A stretch of DNA of 64,000 nt, taken from NCBI GenBank assembly GCA_963780795.1, contig CAWADH010000009.1, positions 1 to 64,000 of the forward strand, given 5' to 3'. This document shows, piece after piece, positions 8,567 through 19,504 of this stretch; within the stretch, counting starts at the first letter, position 1; every line of letters starts with the position of its first letter. Under the pieces are notes generated by a model that did not search any database, was not told where the DNA came from, and was given only the letters and a program-made list of their open reading frames with translations. This DNA comes from DATJGR01 sp963780795 (GTDB taxonomy: Bacteria; Pseudomonadota; Gammaproteobacteria; Pseudomonadales; Azotimanducaceae). The translations under genes were made by a program, and so were the position numbers.

Positions 8567-8588
8567 AAACTCTGCCTGAGCGGAGTTT
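8567..8588 (+). other. Terminator-like hairpin in the smc leader
   Basis: AAACTCTGC-CTGA-GCGGAGTTT forms a 9-bp stem with one G-T wobble, ending in TTTT. It could end transcription from upstream or act as an attenuator in the smc leader. The T's are partly within the stem, so a strong terminator is doubtful. The rest of 8394-8672 holds no gene that I can support. Confidence 0.35.
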
Positions 8589-8672
8589 TCCGGCAACCTC
8601 TCAAGCGGTCGTTATCAGCAATTTACTGAGCCGCGGTTCGTCCGCCGCTTTCGGAAACACACGCAGCAGTCG

Positions 8673-11600
8673 ATGCGACTCAAGCAAATCAAGCTGGCCG
8701 GCTTCAAGTCGTTCGTAGATCCGACAACGGTCAGTTTCCCCGGAAATCGCTGCGCAATCGTCGGTCCCAACGGGTGTGGTAAATCGAACATCATCGACGC
8801 AGTGCGTTGGGTGATGGGCGAAAGCTCCGCGCGTCAGTTGCGCGGCGAAGCGCTGACCGACGTGATCTTCAACGGCTCGACGTCGCGCAAGCCGACCGCG
8901 CTCGCCAGCATCGAACTCACGTTCGACAATTCCGATGGCCGCATCGGCGGCGAATACGCGCAATACGCCGAGATCGCGATCCGCCGTCAGGTCACCCGAG
9001 ATGCGCAGTCGGCGTACTTCCTGAACGGCACGAAGTGCCGGCGCCGCGACATCATGGACATCTTCCTCGGCACCGGTTTCGGCCCGCGCAGCTACTCGAT
9101 CATCGAGCAGGGCATGATCAGCCAGCTGGTCGAGGCGAAACCGGAAGACCTGCGCGTCTATCTCGAAGAAGCGGCCGGCATTTCGAAATACAAAGAGCGT
9201 CGCCGCGAGACCGAAACCCGCATCCGGCACACCGAAGAGAACCTCGAGCGCCTCAACGACGTGCGCGAGGAGCTGACGCGGCAACTCGACCATCTGCAGC
9301 GCCAGGCCCGTGCCGCCGAGCGTTATCGGGAGCTGAAGGAAGAGGAACGTAAAGCCACTGCCGAACTGCACGCGCTGCGGTTGATCGCGCTGGAAGAGGC
9401 ATTGCACGCGCGTGAGACCGAGATCCGGGCGTTGGAAGTGGCGCTGGAGCGGGCCATCGCCGAGCAGCGCGCGGTCGACGCCGACATCGAGAAGAGTCGA
9501 GCGCAGCACACCGAGCACAGCGACGAGTTCAACAAGGTGCAGGGCCGCTTCTACCAGCTCGGCGCCGACATCGCCCGCATCGAAGAAGCGATCACCTACA
9601 ACCAGCAGCGCGTGGCGCAGCTCGAACTCGACCTCGACTCGGTATCGCAGCGGCGCAAAGAAACCGATCGTCAGCTGGCGATGGACGAAGAACAGATTCT
9701 GACGTTGCGCTCCGCGTTGGCCGAAGCAGGGCCGCGCGTGGACGCTGCGCGCGCCGACGACGAGCGATCGAACGTCGCGCTCGAAGCGGCCGAAGCGCGC
9801 CTCAACGAGTGGCAGGCCAGCTGGGAATCGTTCAACGAACGCGCCGCCGCCAACCAGCGCGAGTCGGATGTCGAGGCATCGCGCATCGAGCATTTCGAAC
9901 AGGTGTTGCAGCGGTTGCGTTCGCGCGCCGCGCAACTCGACGACGAGGCGCGCAACCTGGTTGCCGGCGATACGTCGGACGACATCGGTGAACTGGCGGC
10001 CGGCATCGCCGCCGAGACCGCGTCGCTGAAAGCCGCCGAACTCGACATGGAGCATTGCCTCGCCGAGCTCGGCGCATCGCGCGAAGACCTGGTGATCCGC
10101 GAACAGGTGCTCGAAGAAGCACGCGGCGACGTGCAGGTGCTGCGTCACGAGCTGGCGTCGCTCGAAGCAGTGCAACGGGCCGCGCTCGGGCGCACCGAAG
10201 GCGCGGCGGACGACTGGCTGCGTTCGCAGCGGCTCACCGATGCGCCCCGCGTCGGCGACAAGCTGTCGGTGACTTCCGGTTGGGAGCGCGCGGTCGAAAG
10301 CGTTCTCGGCGACCGGCTGCAGGCGGTGCACGTCGACTCGATCGCCGCCTACGCGCAGCAGTTCCAGAGTCTGGAACACGGGCTGGTGACGCTGGTGGAC
10401 GGCGGCCGCGTCGAAGCGGGCAGCCGCGATCTGCCGCTGCTTTCGAGCTTCGTCAAATCGTCGGTGCCGCTCGGCTCGTTGTTGAACGGCGTCTACGCGG
10501 CGACGTCTTTGTCGGTGGCGCTCGAGCATCGCGCCAAGCTCGGCCACGGCGAGAGCGCGATCACGCGCGACGGCATCTGGCTCGGCGCCGACTGGCTGCG
10601 CATCGATCGCGGCGAAGACATCGGCCACGGCATCATCGAACGCGGCCAGCAGCTCGAAGTGCTGCGCGAACGGGTCGAACAGGCCGAACTGAATCTGACG
10701 GAATTGCAGGGTCGCGTCGCCGAAGGGCGCGCGCGCGTCGACGGTCTCGATCATCGCCGCCACGACCTGCACGGCACCATCAACGCACTGTCGCAAACGC
10801 TCGGGCAACTGCGCGCCGATCACGGCGTGCATCGCGTGCGGCTCGAAGAAGCCGATGCGCGCCGCGAACGGTTGCGCCGCGAGGCGGCCGACATCGAACA
10901 GCAGGTGACGCACGAGGCCGGTCGTCTGCAGTCCGCCCGCGAAAAACTGGTGCAGGCGGAGCATGCGCGCGAAGGATTCGAAACCGATCGCGCGACGCTG
11001 GCAGCGGCGCGCGAAACCAACATGCAGGCGGTGGAACAGGCGCGGCAGCAGGCACGCGCCGATCGCGACCGCTTCCACGCCCTGAACGGCGAGAAGCAGA
11101 ACCTCGTATCGCGGCTCGACGCGACGCAGACGGCGCGGGAGCGGTTGTTGCGTCAGCAGCAGGAACTCGCCGAACGGCACGACGAATTGACCGCCGGCGT
11201 CGAATCGAGCCAGGCGCCGCTGCCGAATCTGCGCGGCGAACTCGACGGCAAGCTGGCGGAGCGTCTCGCGGTCGAACACAAGCTGGGCGATGTGCGCCGG
11301 GCACTGGAATCGGCCGATCTGCAGGTGCGCGAACTGGAATCGAAGCGCGGCCAGCACGCCGAAGCGGTGGAAGGTGTGAGAGCCATGCTCGAAACCGCGC
11401 GCGTCGACCGTCAGGGTCTGCACGTGCGGCGCGGCAGCCTGGTCGAACAGCTGGAGGCCACGGGTCTCGCGCTCGCGACCGTGCGCGAAACACTTCCGGC
11501 GGAAGCGACCGAAGCGGCGTGGACCGAGCAACTCGAACGCATCGCGAACCGTATTCAGCGACTCGGCCCGATCAACCTCGCCGCGATCGAAGAGTACGAG

Positions 11601-12176
11601 TCGTCGTCCGAGCGCAAACAGTATCTGGACCAGCAGCACGCCGACCTCGTGGAGGCCCTCGAGACGCTCGGCAACGCGATCCGCCGCATCGACCGCGAAA
11701 CGCGTTCGCGTTTCAAAGAGACGTTCGATGCGGTCAACAAGGGTCTCGGCGAACTGTTCACCAAAGTATTCGGCGGCGGTCACGCGTATCTCGAGCTCAC
11801 CGGCGAAGACCTGCTCGATACCGGCGTCACGCTGATGGCGCGGCCGCCCGGCAAGCGCAACGCTAGCATCCACCTGCTGTCGGGCGGTGAGAAAGCGATG
11901 ACGGCTGTGGCGCTGATCTTCTCGATTTTCCAGTTGAATCCGAGCCCCGTATGCCTGCTCGACGAAGTGGACGCGCCGCTGGACGACTCCAATGTCGTTC
12001 GCTTCGCGAGCCTGATTCGCGAGATGTCCGAGGGCGTACAATTCATCGTCATTACGCACAACAAGCTGACGATGGAGATGGCCGATCACCTGATGGGTGT
12101 GACGATGAACGAGCCGGGTGTGTCGCGCCTGGTATCCGTGGATGTAGAGGAGGCGGCTGAGATGGCCGCCGTCTAG
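8673..12176 (+). CDS. smc: Chromosome segregation/condensation ATPase SMC
   Basis: Full-length 1167-residue SMC. Walker A GPNGCGKS is at 31-38. Two long coiled-coil arms flank a hinge around residues 510-670. The C-terminal ATPase half has signature LLSGGEKAM (about 1068) and Walker B CLLDEVDAP (about 1093). It organises and segregates chromosomes, usually with ScpA and ScpB, which are not in this window. The start at MRLKQIKLAGFKSF matches the family exactly. zipA and ligA follow, a common gammaproteobacterial order. Confidence 0.97.
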   Translation: MRLKQIKLAGFKSFVDPTTVSFPGNRCAIVGPNGCGKSNIIDAVRWVMGESSARQLRGEALTDVIFNGSTSRKPTALASIELTFDNSDGRIGGEYAQYAEIAIRRQVTRDAQSAYFLNGTKCRRRDIMDIFLGTGFGPRSYSIIEQGMISQLVEAKPEDLRVYLEEAAGISKYKERRRETETRIRHTEENLERLNDVREELTRQLDHLQRQARAAERYRELKEEERKATAELHALRLIALEEALHARETEIRALEVALERAIAEQRAVDADIEKSRAQHTEHSDEFNKVQGRFYQLGADIARIEEAITYNQQRVAQLELDLDSVSQRRKETDRQLAMDEEQILTLRSALAEAGPRVDAARADDERSNVALEAAEARLNEWQASWESFNERAAANQRESDVEASRIEHFEQVLQRLRSRAAQLDDEARNLVAGDTSDDIGELAAGIAAETASLKAAELDMEHCLAELGASREDLVIREQVLEEARGDVQVLRHELASLEAVQRAALGRTEGAADDWLRSQRLTDAPRVGDKLSVTSGWERAVESVLGDRLQAVHVDSIAAYAQQFQSLEHGLVTLVDGGRVEAGSRDLPLLSSFVKSSVPLGSLLNGVYAATSLSVALEHRAKLGHGESAITRDGIWLGADWLRIDRGEDIGHGIIERGQQLEVLRERVEQAELNLTELQGRVAEGRARVDGLDHRRHDLHGTINALSQTLGQLRADHGVHRVRLEEADARRERLRREAADIEQQVTHEAGRLQSAREKLVQAEHAREGFETDRATLAAARETNMQAVEQARQQARADRDRFHALNGEKQNLVSRLDATQTARERLLRQQQELAERHDELTAGVESSQAPLPNLRGELDGKLAERLAVEHKLGDVRRALESADLQVRELESKRGQHAEAVEGVRAMLETARVDRQGLHVRRGSLVEQLEATGLALATVRETLPAEATEAAWTEQLERIANRIQRLGPINLAAIEEYESSSERKQYLDQQHADLVEALETLGNAIRRIDRETRSRFKETFDAVNKGLGELFTKVFGGGHAYLELTGEDLLDTGVTLMARPPGKRNASIHLLSGGEKAMTAVALIFSIFQLNPSPVCLLDEVDAPLDDSNVVRFASLIREMSEGVQFIVITHNKLTMEMADHLMGVTMNEPGVSRLVSVDVEEAAEMAAV

Positions 12177-12216
12177 TGTCGTGACTCATAGACATTGATC
12201 TATGAGTCACGACACT
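12175..12216. other. 18-bp perfect hairpin overlapping the smc stop codon
   Basis: AGTGTCGTGACTCATAGA (12175-12192) and its exact reverse complement (12199-12216) flank a 6-base loop CATTGA. The stem begins in the TAG stop of smc. No T-run follows, so it is not a classical intrinsic terminator. It may reduce transcription or stabilise the smc mRNA before zipA, 44 bases downstream. No second copy was seen in the window. Confidence 0.85.
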
Positions 12217-12260
12217 GGTGTCATCTAGGACGACGCTGACGATGTGCGCGAGGGGCGCCA

Positions 12261-13190
12261 ATGGACATTAAGGACTGGATACTCGTAGGCGGCGGGCTGT
12301 TGCTGGTCGCCGTCATCGGCCACGGATTCTGGCTGGCCTGGCGAAGCCGACGCGATACGCTGAAGATCGACATCGATCCGAACATTCCGCGCGGCGACTT
12401 CGACGACCTCGATCTGCTGCGCGCGGAGTTGCCGAACGGCGGCGCCCGGGTGCGCAGAATCGAGCCGGTGGAGCAGACCGACTTCGTACTGGAACCGGTC
12501 GACGCCACCGTCGTGGCCGCGAAGCCGGTACAGCCACGCAAACCGATCGTGCCGCAGCGCAAAACCATGCCGCACCGCGAACCGGCCATGCAGAAGGAAG
12601 CGAAGGCGCGTCCTATCGTGCCGGAACGGCCGATCGTGCCGGAACGACCGCGCGACCGCGCCCGTGAAGCCGCGCGCGCGGTGCCGCAGCCGATCCAGAC
12701 GCGTCCGGTTACACAACACGCGGAGATGGAGGTGGCGCCGGAACCGGCCGCCGCGAAACCGCTGCCGACCGAAGTGATCGTCATCAACGTGCTGGCGCGC
12801 AACGGCGCGAAGTTCGGCGGAACCGATCTGATGGAGGCCTTCCTGCGCAATGGACTCAAGTTCGGCGACATGAACATCTTCCATCGCATTCAGCCGGCGT
12901 CGAAAGAAGTGCAGTTCAGCGTGGCGAGCGCAGTCGAACCCGGCACGTTCGACCTCTCCGCGATGGAGGCATTCAAGACGCCGGGCGTCAGCTTCTTCAT
13001 GCGCATGCCCGGGCCTGGCCAACCGCTCGAGGTGTTCGAAGACATGCTCGCGGTGACGCGCGACGTAGCCGCCTCGTTGAGCGCCGACCTGAAGGACGAA
13101 CAGTTGTCGGTGATGACGAGCCAGACGATTCAGCACTGTCGCGCCCGGATCGAGGATTTTTCGCGCAAGCGGATGTCGCAACGGGCCTGA
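12261..13190 (+). CDS. zipA: Cell division protein ZipA
   Basis: Bitopic inner-membrane protein that tethers FtsZ to the membrane. The 309-residue protein has an N-terminal membrane helix (about 7-27), a basic Pro/Arg-rich linker (about 85-160, with repeats of RPIVPER) and a C-terminal FtsZ-binding domain (about 170-300; includes NGLKFGDMNIFHR and PGVSFFMRMPGP). A GAGGGG ribosome-binding site precedes the ATG. ligA begins 15 bases after the stop. Confidence 0.93.
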   Translation: MDIKDWILVGGGLLLVAVIGHGFWLAWRSRRDTLKIDIDPNIPRGDFDDLDLLRAELPNGGARVRRIEPVEQTDFVLEPVDATVVAAKPVQPRKPIVPQRKTMPHREPAMQKEAKARPIVPERPIVPERPRDRAREAARAVPQPIQTRPVTQHAEMEVAPEPAAAKPLPTEVIVINVLARNGAKFGGTDLMEAFLRNGLKFGDMNIFHRIQPASKEVQFSVASAVEPGTFDLSAMEAFKTPGVSFFMRMPGPGQPLEVFEDMLAVTRDVAASLSADLKDEQLSVMTSQTIQHCRARIEDFSRKRMSQRA

Positions 13191-13205
13191 CCCGGCGCAG
13201 CCATC

Positions 13206-15251
13206 GTGAGCGTCCCCCGCAAGGTGCGAGAAGAGATCGGCTCGCTGCGCGAGGCGATCGATCACCATAATTACCGCTACCACGTTCTCGACGATCCGGA
13301 AGTACCCGACTCCGAATACGACAAGCTATTCGATCGGCTGCGCGCGCTCGAGGCCGAATACCCCGAACTGATCACGCCGGACTCGCCGACGCAGCGCGTC
13401 GGTTCCGCGCCGCAGGGCGAGTTCGGCACGGTGGTGCATCGGCTGCCGATGCTGTCGCTCGACAAGTGCACCACGCTCGACGAGATCGACGCATGGGACG
13501 CACGCTGCCGGACCCGGCTGGGTGTTGCAGGCGAGCTGCGCTTTTCGTGCGAGCCGAAGATCGACGGCATCGCCGTCAGCCTGATGTACGAACGCGGCGT
13601 CTTGAAGCTTGGCGCAACCCGCGGCGACGGCCAGAAAGGCGAGGACATCACCGCGAACGTCCGCACCGTCTCGTCCATTCCGCTGCAACTGCGCGGCAAA
13701 GGCGCGCCGGCAACCCTCGAAGTGCGCGGCGAAATCTATCTGCCGGTGGAAGCGTTTCGCGCATTCAACGCGCGCGCCGTCGAACGCGGCGACAAACCGA
13801 TGGTGAATCCGCGCAACGGCGCCGCGGGCAGCCTGCGGCAACTGGACCCGCGCATCACGGCGACGCGTCCGCTGAAGTTCTTCTGCTACAGCGTCGGCCT
13901 CGTCGAAGGCGGGTTCGCGCCGACGACGCAGAGCGATGTGCTCAACACGTTGAAGGAGTGGGGTCTCAGGGTGAACCCCGAGCGCGCCGTGGTGGAAGGC
14001 GCGCGCGGCTGCTACGAGTATGCCGAGCGGCTGTTGGCGCGCCGCGCGCAACTCGGCTACGAGATCGACGGCGTCGTGTTCAAAGTGAACGAACTCGAGC
14101 AGCAGGAACGGCTCGGCACGATCACGCGCCGGCCGCGCTGGGCCATCGCGTACAAATACCCGGCGGAGGAAGCCATCACCCGCGTGCTCGGCGTCGAGTT
14201 CCAGGTGGGCCGCACCGGCGCCGTCACGCCGGTGGCGCGTCTGGAACCGGTGTTCGTCGGCGGCGTCACCGTCAGCAACGCGACGCTGCACAACATGGAC
14301 GAGATCGCGCGTCTCGGCCTGATGATCGGCGACACCGTGACGGTACGAAGAGCCGGCGACGTGATTCCGCAGGTGATGAGCGTCGTCACATCCAAACGGC
14401 CCGCCGATGCGACCGAGATCGTGGTGCCGACGCGCTGCCCGGTGTGCGGTTCGGACATCTACCGCGCTGACGACGAAGCAGTGGCGCGCTGCAGCGGCGG
14501 TCTCGATTGTCCTGCGCAGCGCAAGGAAGCGATCCGCCACTTCGCATCGCGGCTGGCGATGGACATCGAAGGGCTCGGCGACAAGCTGGTCGATCAACTG
14601 GTCGAGCGCGGACTGATCAGCCACGTGGCCGACATCTATTCGCTCGACGTCGGCGCGCTCGAAGCGCTCGACCGGATGGGACCCAAATCGGCAGAGAACC
14701 TGCGCGCCGCCATCGATCGCAGTCGTGCGACCACGCTGCCGCGCTTCATCTACGCGCTCGGCATCCGCGAAGTGGGCGAGGCGACGGCGCTGAATCTCGC
14801 GCGCCACTTCGGCGACCTGCCGCCGCTGATGAACGCGACGCTCGAGCAGCTGATCGAGGTTGCCGACGTGGGACCGATCGTGGCGGAGCGAGTCCATCAG
14901 TTCTTCCAGCAGACGCACAATCGGGAAGTCATCGAACGGTTGACCGACCCTACGATAGGCGTGCACTGGCCGGCGCTGCCGCCGATGGAGCGCGCGGCCG
15001 CCGCGCCGCTCGCCGGACAGACTTGGGTTTTGACCGGCACGCTCGAGCAGCTGACGCGCGACGAGGCGAAAGCGCGGCTGCAGGCGCTTGGCGCCAAAGT
15101 TGCAAGTTCGGTGTCGGCGAAGACGACGCAGGTGGTGGCGGGTCCAGGCGCCGGCAGTAAACTCGATCGCGCGACCGAACTCGGCGTGCCGGTGCTGGAC
15201 GAAGACGCCTTCCTGCAACGCCTTGAATCGCTCGAGGGCGGATCGGGTTGA
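13206..15251 (+). CDS. ligA: NAD-dependent DNA ligase LigA
   Basis: Seals nicks in replication and repair using NAD+. The 681-residue protein has the Ia domain (YHxLD-type NYRYHVLDDPEVPDSEYD), the adenylation motif KIDG at 118-121 (Lys118), an OB fold, a four-cysteine zinc finger (CPVC ... CSGGLDC), helix-hairpin-helix repeats and a C-terminal BRCT domain (about 595-675). GTG start. Length is normal for the family. Third gene of smc-zipA-ligA. Confidence 0.97.
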   Translation: MSVPRKVREEIGSLREAIDHHNYRYHVLDDPEVPDSEYDKLFDRLRALEAEYPELITPDSPTQRVGSAPQGEFGTVVHRLPMLSLDKCTTLDEIDAWDARCRTRLGVAGELRFSCEPKIDGIAVSLMYERGVLKLGATRGDGQKGEDITANVRTVSSIPLQLRGKGAPATLEVRGEIYLPVEAFRAFNARAVERGDKPMVNPRNGAAGSLRQLDPRITATRPLKFFCYSVGLVEGGFAPTTQSDVLNTLKEWGLRVNPERAVVEGARGCYEYAERLLARRAQLGYEIDGVVFKVNELEQQERLGTITRRPRWAIAYKYPAEEAITRVLGVEFQVGRTGAVTPVARLEPVFVGGVTVSNATLHNMDEIARLGLMIGDTVTVRRAGDVIPQVMSVVTSKRPADATEIVVPTRCPVCGSDIYRADDEAVARCSGGLDCPAQRKEAIRHFASRLAMDIEGLGDKLVDQLVERGLISHVADIYSLDVGALEALDRMGPKSAENLRAAIDRSRATTLPRFIYALGIREVGEATALNLARHFGDLPPLMNATLEQLIEVADVGPIVAERVHQFFQQTHNREVIERLTDPTIGVHWPALPPMERAAAAPLAGQTWVLTGTLEQLTRDEAKARLQALGAKVASSVSAKTTQVVAGPGAGSKLDRATELGVPVLDEDAFLQRLESLEGGSG

Positions 15252-15339
15252 ACGACCGTTGCGGTCGGTGGTCGGATGTTTTCCGGACGAGCCGTTTATC
15301 GAACGGTTCGCGTATCGAACACGGAAAGGCGGTGGTCTC

Positions 15340-16416
15340 ATGAACGCGACGCAACGACTGCACGACCTCGGCCAGAGTCTCTGGCTCGACAACATCACGC
15401 GCGATCTACTGAACAGCGGCACGTTGAAGCGCTACATCGACGAGTACGCGGTCACCGGGCTCACGTCGAACCCGACGATCTTCGATCAGGCGATCAAGAA
15501 CAGTGCGTCGTACGACGCCGCGATCCAAAAAGGGCTGGCCGCCGGACGCTCCGGCGAGGATCTGTTCTTCGATCTCGCGATAGAGGACGTCACCCGGGCC
15601 GCCGATCTGTTCGCCCCCGTTCATGCACGCACCGGCGGCGTCGACGGCTGGGTGTCGCTCGAAGTCTCGCCGCTGCTCGCGTACGACACGAAGACGTCCA
15701 CCGCCGTCGCGAAACAGCTGCACGCGCGCGCGGCCCGTCACAACCTGTTCATAAAGATTCCCGGCACGAAAGAAGGTCTGCCCGCCATCGAGGAAGCGAC
15801 GTTTGCCGGCGTGCCGATCAACGTGACGCTGCTGTTCTCACGTGAGCAGTACGTTGCGGCGGCGGAGGCGCATCTGCGCGGCATCGAGCGGCGCATCGCG
15901 GCGGGGTTGAGCGCCGACGTCGCCTCGGTGGCGTCCGTCTTCATCAGCCGGTGGGACGTGTCAGTGGCATCGAAAGTGCCTGCGCCGATGGCCAATACGC
16001 TCGGCATCGCGATCGGCCGCCGCTGCTACAAGGCGTACTGCGAGTTCATCGCGTCGCCGCGCTATCAGCGAGCGCTGAACAACGGCGCCCGGCCGCAACG
16101 TCTGCTGTTCGCAAGCACCGGCACGAAAGATCCGAAGGCGTCCGACGTGCTGTACGTGAAGGCGTTCGCCGCACCGCTGACGGTGAACACGATTCCGGAG
16201 GCGACGTTGAAGGCATTTGCCGACCACGGCGAAATCGGTGCGCTGGTGCCGGCCGATGGCGGCGACTGTGAAGCCGTCATAGCAGCGCATCGCAAAGCCG
16301 GCATCGACGTCGACGCGCTCGCATCCCAACTACAGGACGAAGGGGCGAAAGCGTTCGTCAAATCATGGCACGAGCTGTTGGGCGTCATCGCATCGAAGAG
16401 TGCCGCGCTCGCGTGA
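15340..16416 (+). CDS. tal: Transaldolase
   Basis: Transfers dihydroxyacetone units between sedoheptulose-7-phosphate and glyceraldehyde-3-phosphate. The 358-residue protein is of the longer Tal subfamily. It has TGLTSNPTIFDQAI near the N-terminus and the Schiff-base lysine in LFIKIPGT (Lys139). The ATG at 15340 is used; the upstream frame runs into ligA and shows no homology. It sits upstream of pgi, gnd and pgl, all sugar-phosphate enzymes, but 400 bases of repeat separate it from pgi. Confidence 0.93.
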   Translation: MNATQRLHDLGQSLWLDNITRDLLNSGTLKRYIDEYAVTGLTSNPTIFDQAIKNSASYDAAIQKGLAAGRSGEDLFFDLAIEDVTRAADLFAPVHARTGGVDGWVSLEVSPLLAYDTKTSTAVAKQLHARAARHNLFIKIPGTKEGLPAIEEATFAGVPINVTLLFSREQYVAAAEAHLRGIERRIAAGLSADVASVASVFISRWDVSVASKVPAPMANTLGIAIGRRCYKAYCEFIASPRYQRALNNGARPQRLLFASTGTKDPKASDVLYVKAFAAPLTVNTIPEATLKAFADHGEIGALVPADGGDCEAVIAAHRKAGIDVDALASQLQDEGAKAFVKSWHELLGVIASKSAALA

Positions 16417-16447
16417 TCGGGGTCAATGGCCGCGGTTTCGGTCGCGG

Positions 16448-16513
16448 GGGGCGACGGGTGATCGGTGCTCCGGCCCGGCGTGTGATGCGCCTCCGCACCG
16501 ATCACCCGCCACC
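16448..16513 (+). repeat. Repeat copy A, module 1 (inverted repeat)
   Basis: GGGCGACGGGTGATCGGTGC (16449-16468) pairs with 16494-16513 with two mismatches around a G/C-rich loop. The same module is at 27292-27370, 47995-48040 (half, inverted) and 60117-60184. It lies just after the tal stop, so it may help end transcription. Confidence 0.85.
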
Positions 16514-16553
16514 CTTTTCACATCCCAGCGCGATGCCTTCGTTCCTAAGAGAT

Positions 16554-16576
16554 GAACGCGCGCAAAGCGCGCGTTC
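16554..16576. repeat. Repeat copy A, GCGCGC hairpin module
   Basis: GAACGCGCGC-AAA-GCGCGCGTTC is a perfect 10-bp stem. Comparison with the copy at 27292-27465 shows that the AATAAGTCA module found there is absent here: copy A runs GATGAA straight into this hairpin. Confidence 0.75.
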
Positions 16577-16616
16577 ACTCACCCCCCAAACGACTGTCGA
16601 TGGAGACATGACTCCA

Positions 16617-16727
16617 GGCGGAGGTGCGTGTGTGTTGCGGAGGGCCTTCCGCGGCCAGGGATGGCCGCGGCTCGAGCGCCCAGGGATGGCTCGAGCGTGC
16701 CCGACGCGGCACACACGCACCTCCGCC
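16617..16727. repeat. Repeat copy A, long inverted repeat with nested palindromes
   Basis: Eighteen bases at 16617-16634 (GGCGGAGGTGCGTGTGTG) are the exact reverse complement of 16710-16727. Inside are GCGGCCA/TGGCCGC around GGGA and two copies of CCAGGGATGGC, the second flanked by GCTCGAGC palindromes. A transcript would fold into a long branched stem. The 399-base gap between tal and pgi holds these repeats and no gene. Confidence 0.85.
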
Positions 16728-16732
16728 GCGTT

Positions 16733-16777
16733 CGAAGCTCCGTTCCACCGCACCAACGCCCGAAGCTCCGCCCATCC
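16733..16777 (+). repeat. Repeat copy A, tail module (two CGAAGCTCC units)
   Basis: CGAAGCTCCGTTCCACC at 16733-16749 recurs as CGAAGCTCCGCCCATCC at 16761-16777, a 28-base period. The same pair occurs inverted at 47817-47860, and the first unit resembles 44-60 at the start of the window. Confidence 0.75.
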
Positions 16778-16815
16778 ACATCAAGTAATCTCTATGCGCC
16801 AATGGAGAACTGTTC

Positions 16816-18450
<1,635 letters not shown>

Positions 18451-18475
18451 CAACCCGGAAATCAGGAGTCGACGC

Positions 18476-19492
18476 ATGCAACTCGGAATGATCGGATTGG
18501 GACGGATGGGCGCGAACATGGTCCGGCGGCTCATCAAGGGCGGCCACGAGTGCGTGGTGTTCGACATGTCGCAAACGGCGGTGCAGGCGCTCGCGAAAGA
18601 AAGCGCAACCGGTGCGGCGTCGCGTGAAGACTTCGTGAAGAAGCTGAAAGCGCCGCGCGCGATCTGGTTGATGGTGCCGGCCGCCGTCGTCGACCGCACG
18701 ATCGTGGACCTGCTGCCGTTGCTCAAAGCCGGCGACATCCTGATCGACGGTGGCAATTCGTACTACGTGGACGACATCCGCCGCGCGAAAGAGCTGAAGG
18801 CCAAAGGCATTCACTATGTCGACGTCGGCACCAGCGGCGGCGTGTGGGGGCTCGAACGCGGCTATTGCATGATGATCGGCGGCGAACCGGCCACCGTCGC
18901 GCATCTCGATCCGATTTTTGCGCAACTCGCGCCGGGCATCGGCAGCATCGCGCGCACGCCGGGTCGCGAAAAGACGAGCGGCACGGCCGAGCAGGGTTAT
19001 CTGCACTGCGGGCAGAACGGCGCCGGTCATTTCGTGAAGATGGTGCACAACGGCATCGAGTACGGCTTGATGGCGGCTTACGCCGAAGGCCTCGGCATCC
19101 TGCGCAGTGCCAACATCGGCAAGCGCACCCACGACGTCGACGCGGAAACGACGCCGCTGCGCGACCCTGAGCAGTACCAGTACGACATGAACCTCGCCGA
19201 CATCACGGAAGTGTGGCGCCGCGGCAGCGTCGTTGCGTCGTGGTTGCTCGACCTCACCGCGTCGGCGCTCGCAAAAGATCCGGCGCTCGACAACTTCGCC
19301 GGACGCGTGTCGGACTCCGGCGAAGGTCGCTGGACGATCCGCGCCGCGATCGACGAAGCGGTGCCGGCGCCGGTGCTCACCACCGCGCTGTTCGAGCGCT
19401 TCAGCTCGCGCGGCGAAGCGGATTTCCAGAACAAGCTGCTGTCGGCCATGCGCTTCGAGTTCGGCGGTCACGTCGAGAAACCGGCCGGCTGA
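18476..19492 (+). CDS. gnd: 6-phosphogluconate dehydrogenase (decarboxylating), short type
   Basis: Oxidises 6-phosphogluconate to ribulose-5-phosphate. The 338-residue protein is the short form (the long form is about 470 residues), which often prefers NAD+. It has the dinucleotide motif GLGRMGANM at the N-terminus, substrate motifs DVGTSGGVWGLERGYCMMIGG and GHFVKMVHNGIEYG. A clear AGGAG precedes the ATG. Lies 25 bases after pgi and 12 bases before pgl, clearly one transcription unit. Confidence 0.94.
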   Translation: MQLGMIGLGRMGANMVRRLIKGGHECVVFDMSQTAVQALAKESATGAASREDFVKKLKAPRAIWLMVPAAVVDRTIVDLLPLLKAGDILIDGGNSYYVDDIRRAKELKAKGIHYVDVGTSGGVWGLERGYCMMIGGEPATVAHLDPIFAQLAPGIGSIARTPGREKTSGTAEQGYLHCGQNGAGHFVKMVHNGIEYGLMAAYAEGLGILRSANIGKRTHDVDAETTPLRDPEQYQYDMNLADITEVWRRGSVVASWLLDLTASALAKDPALDNFAGRVSDSGEGRWTIRAAIDEAVPAPVLTTALFERFSSRGEADFQNKLLSAMRFEFGGHVEKPAG

Positions 19493-19504
19493 GTCGGACA
19501 CGCA

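Noticed and set aside
8601..12089. A 1162-codon open frame antisense to smc
   Set aside because: Composition artefact of a GC-rich gene read backward; His/Arg/Gln-rich with no family pattern, while the sense frame is a complete SMC.
13326..15422. A 698-codon frame antisense to ligA
   Set aside because: Same artefact; the sense strand has all LigA domains.
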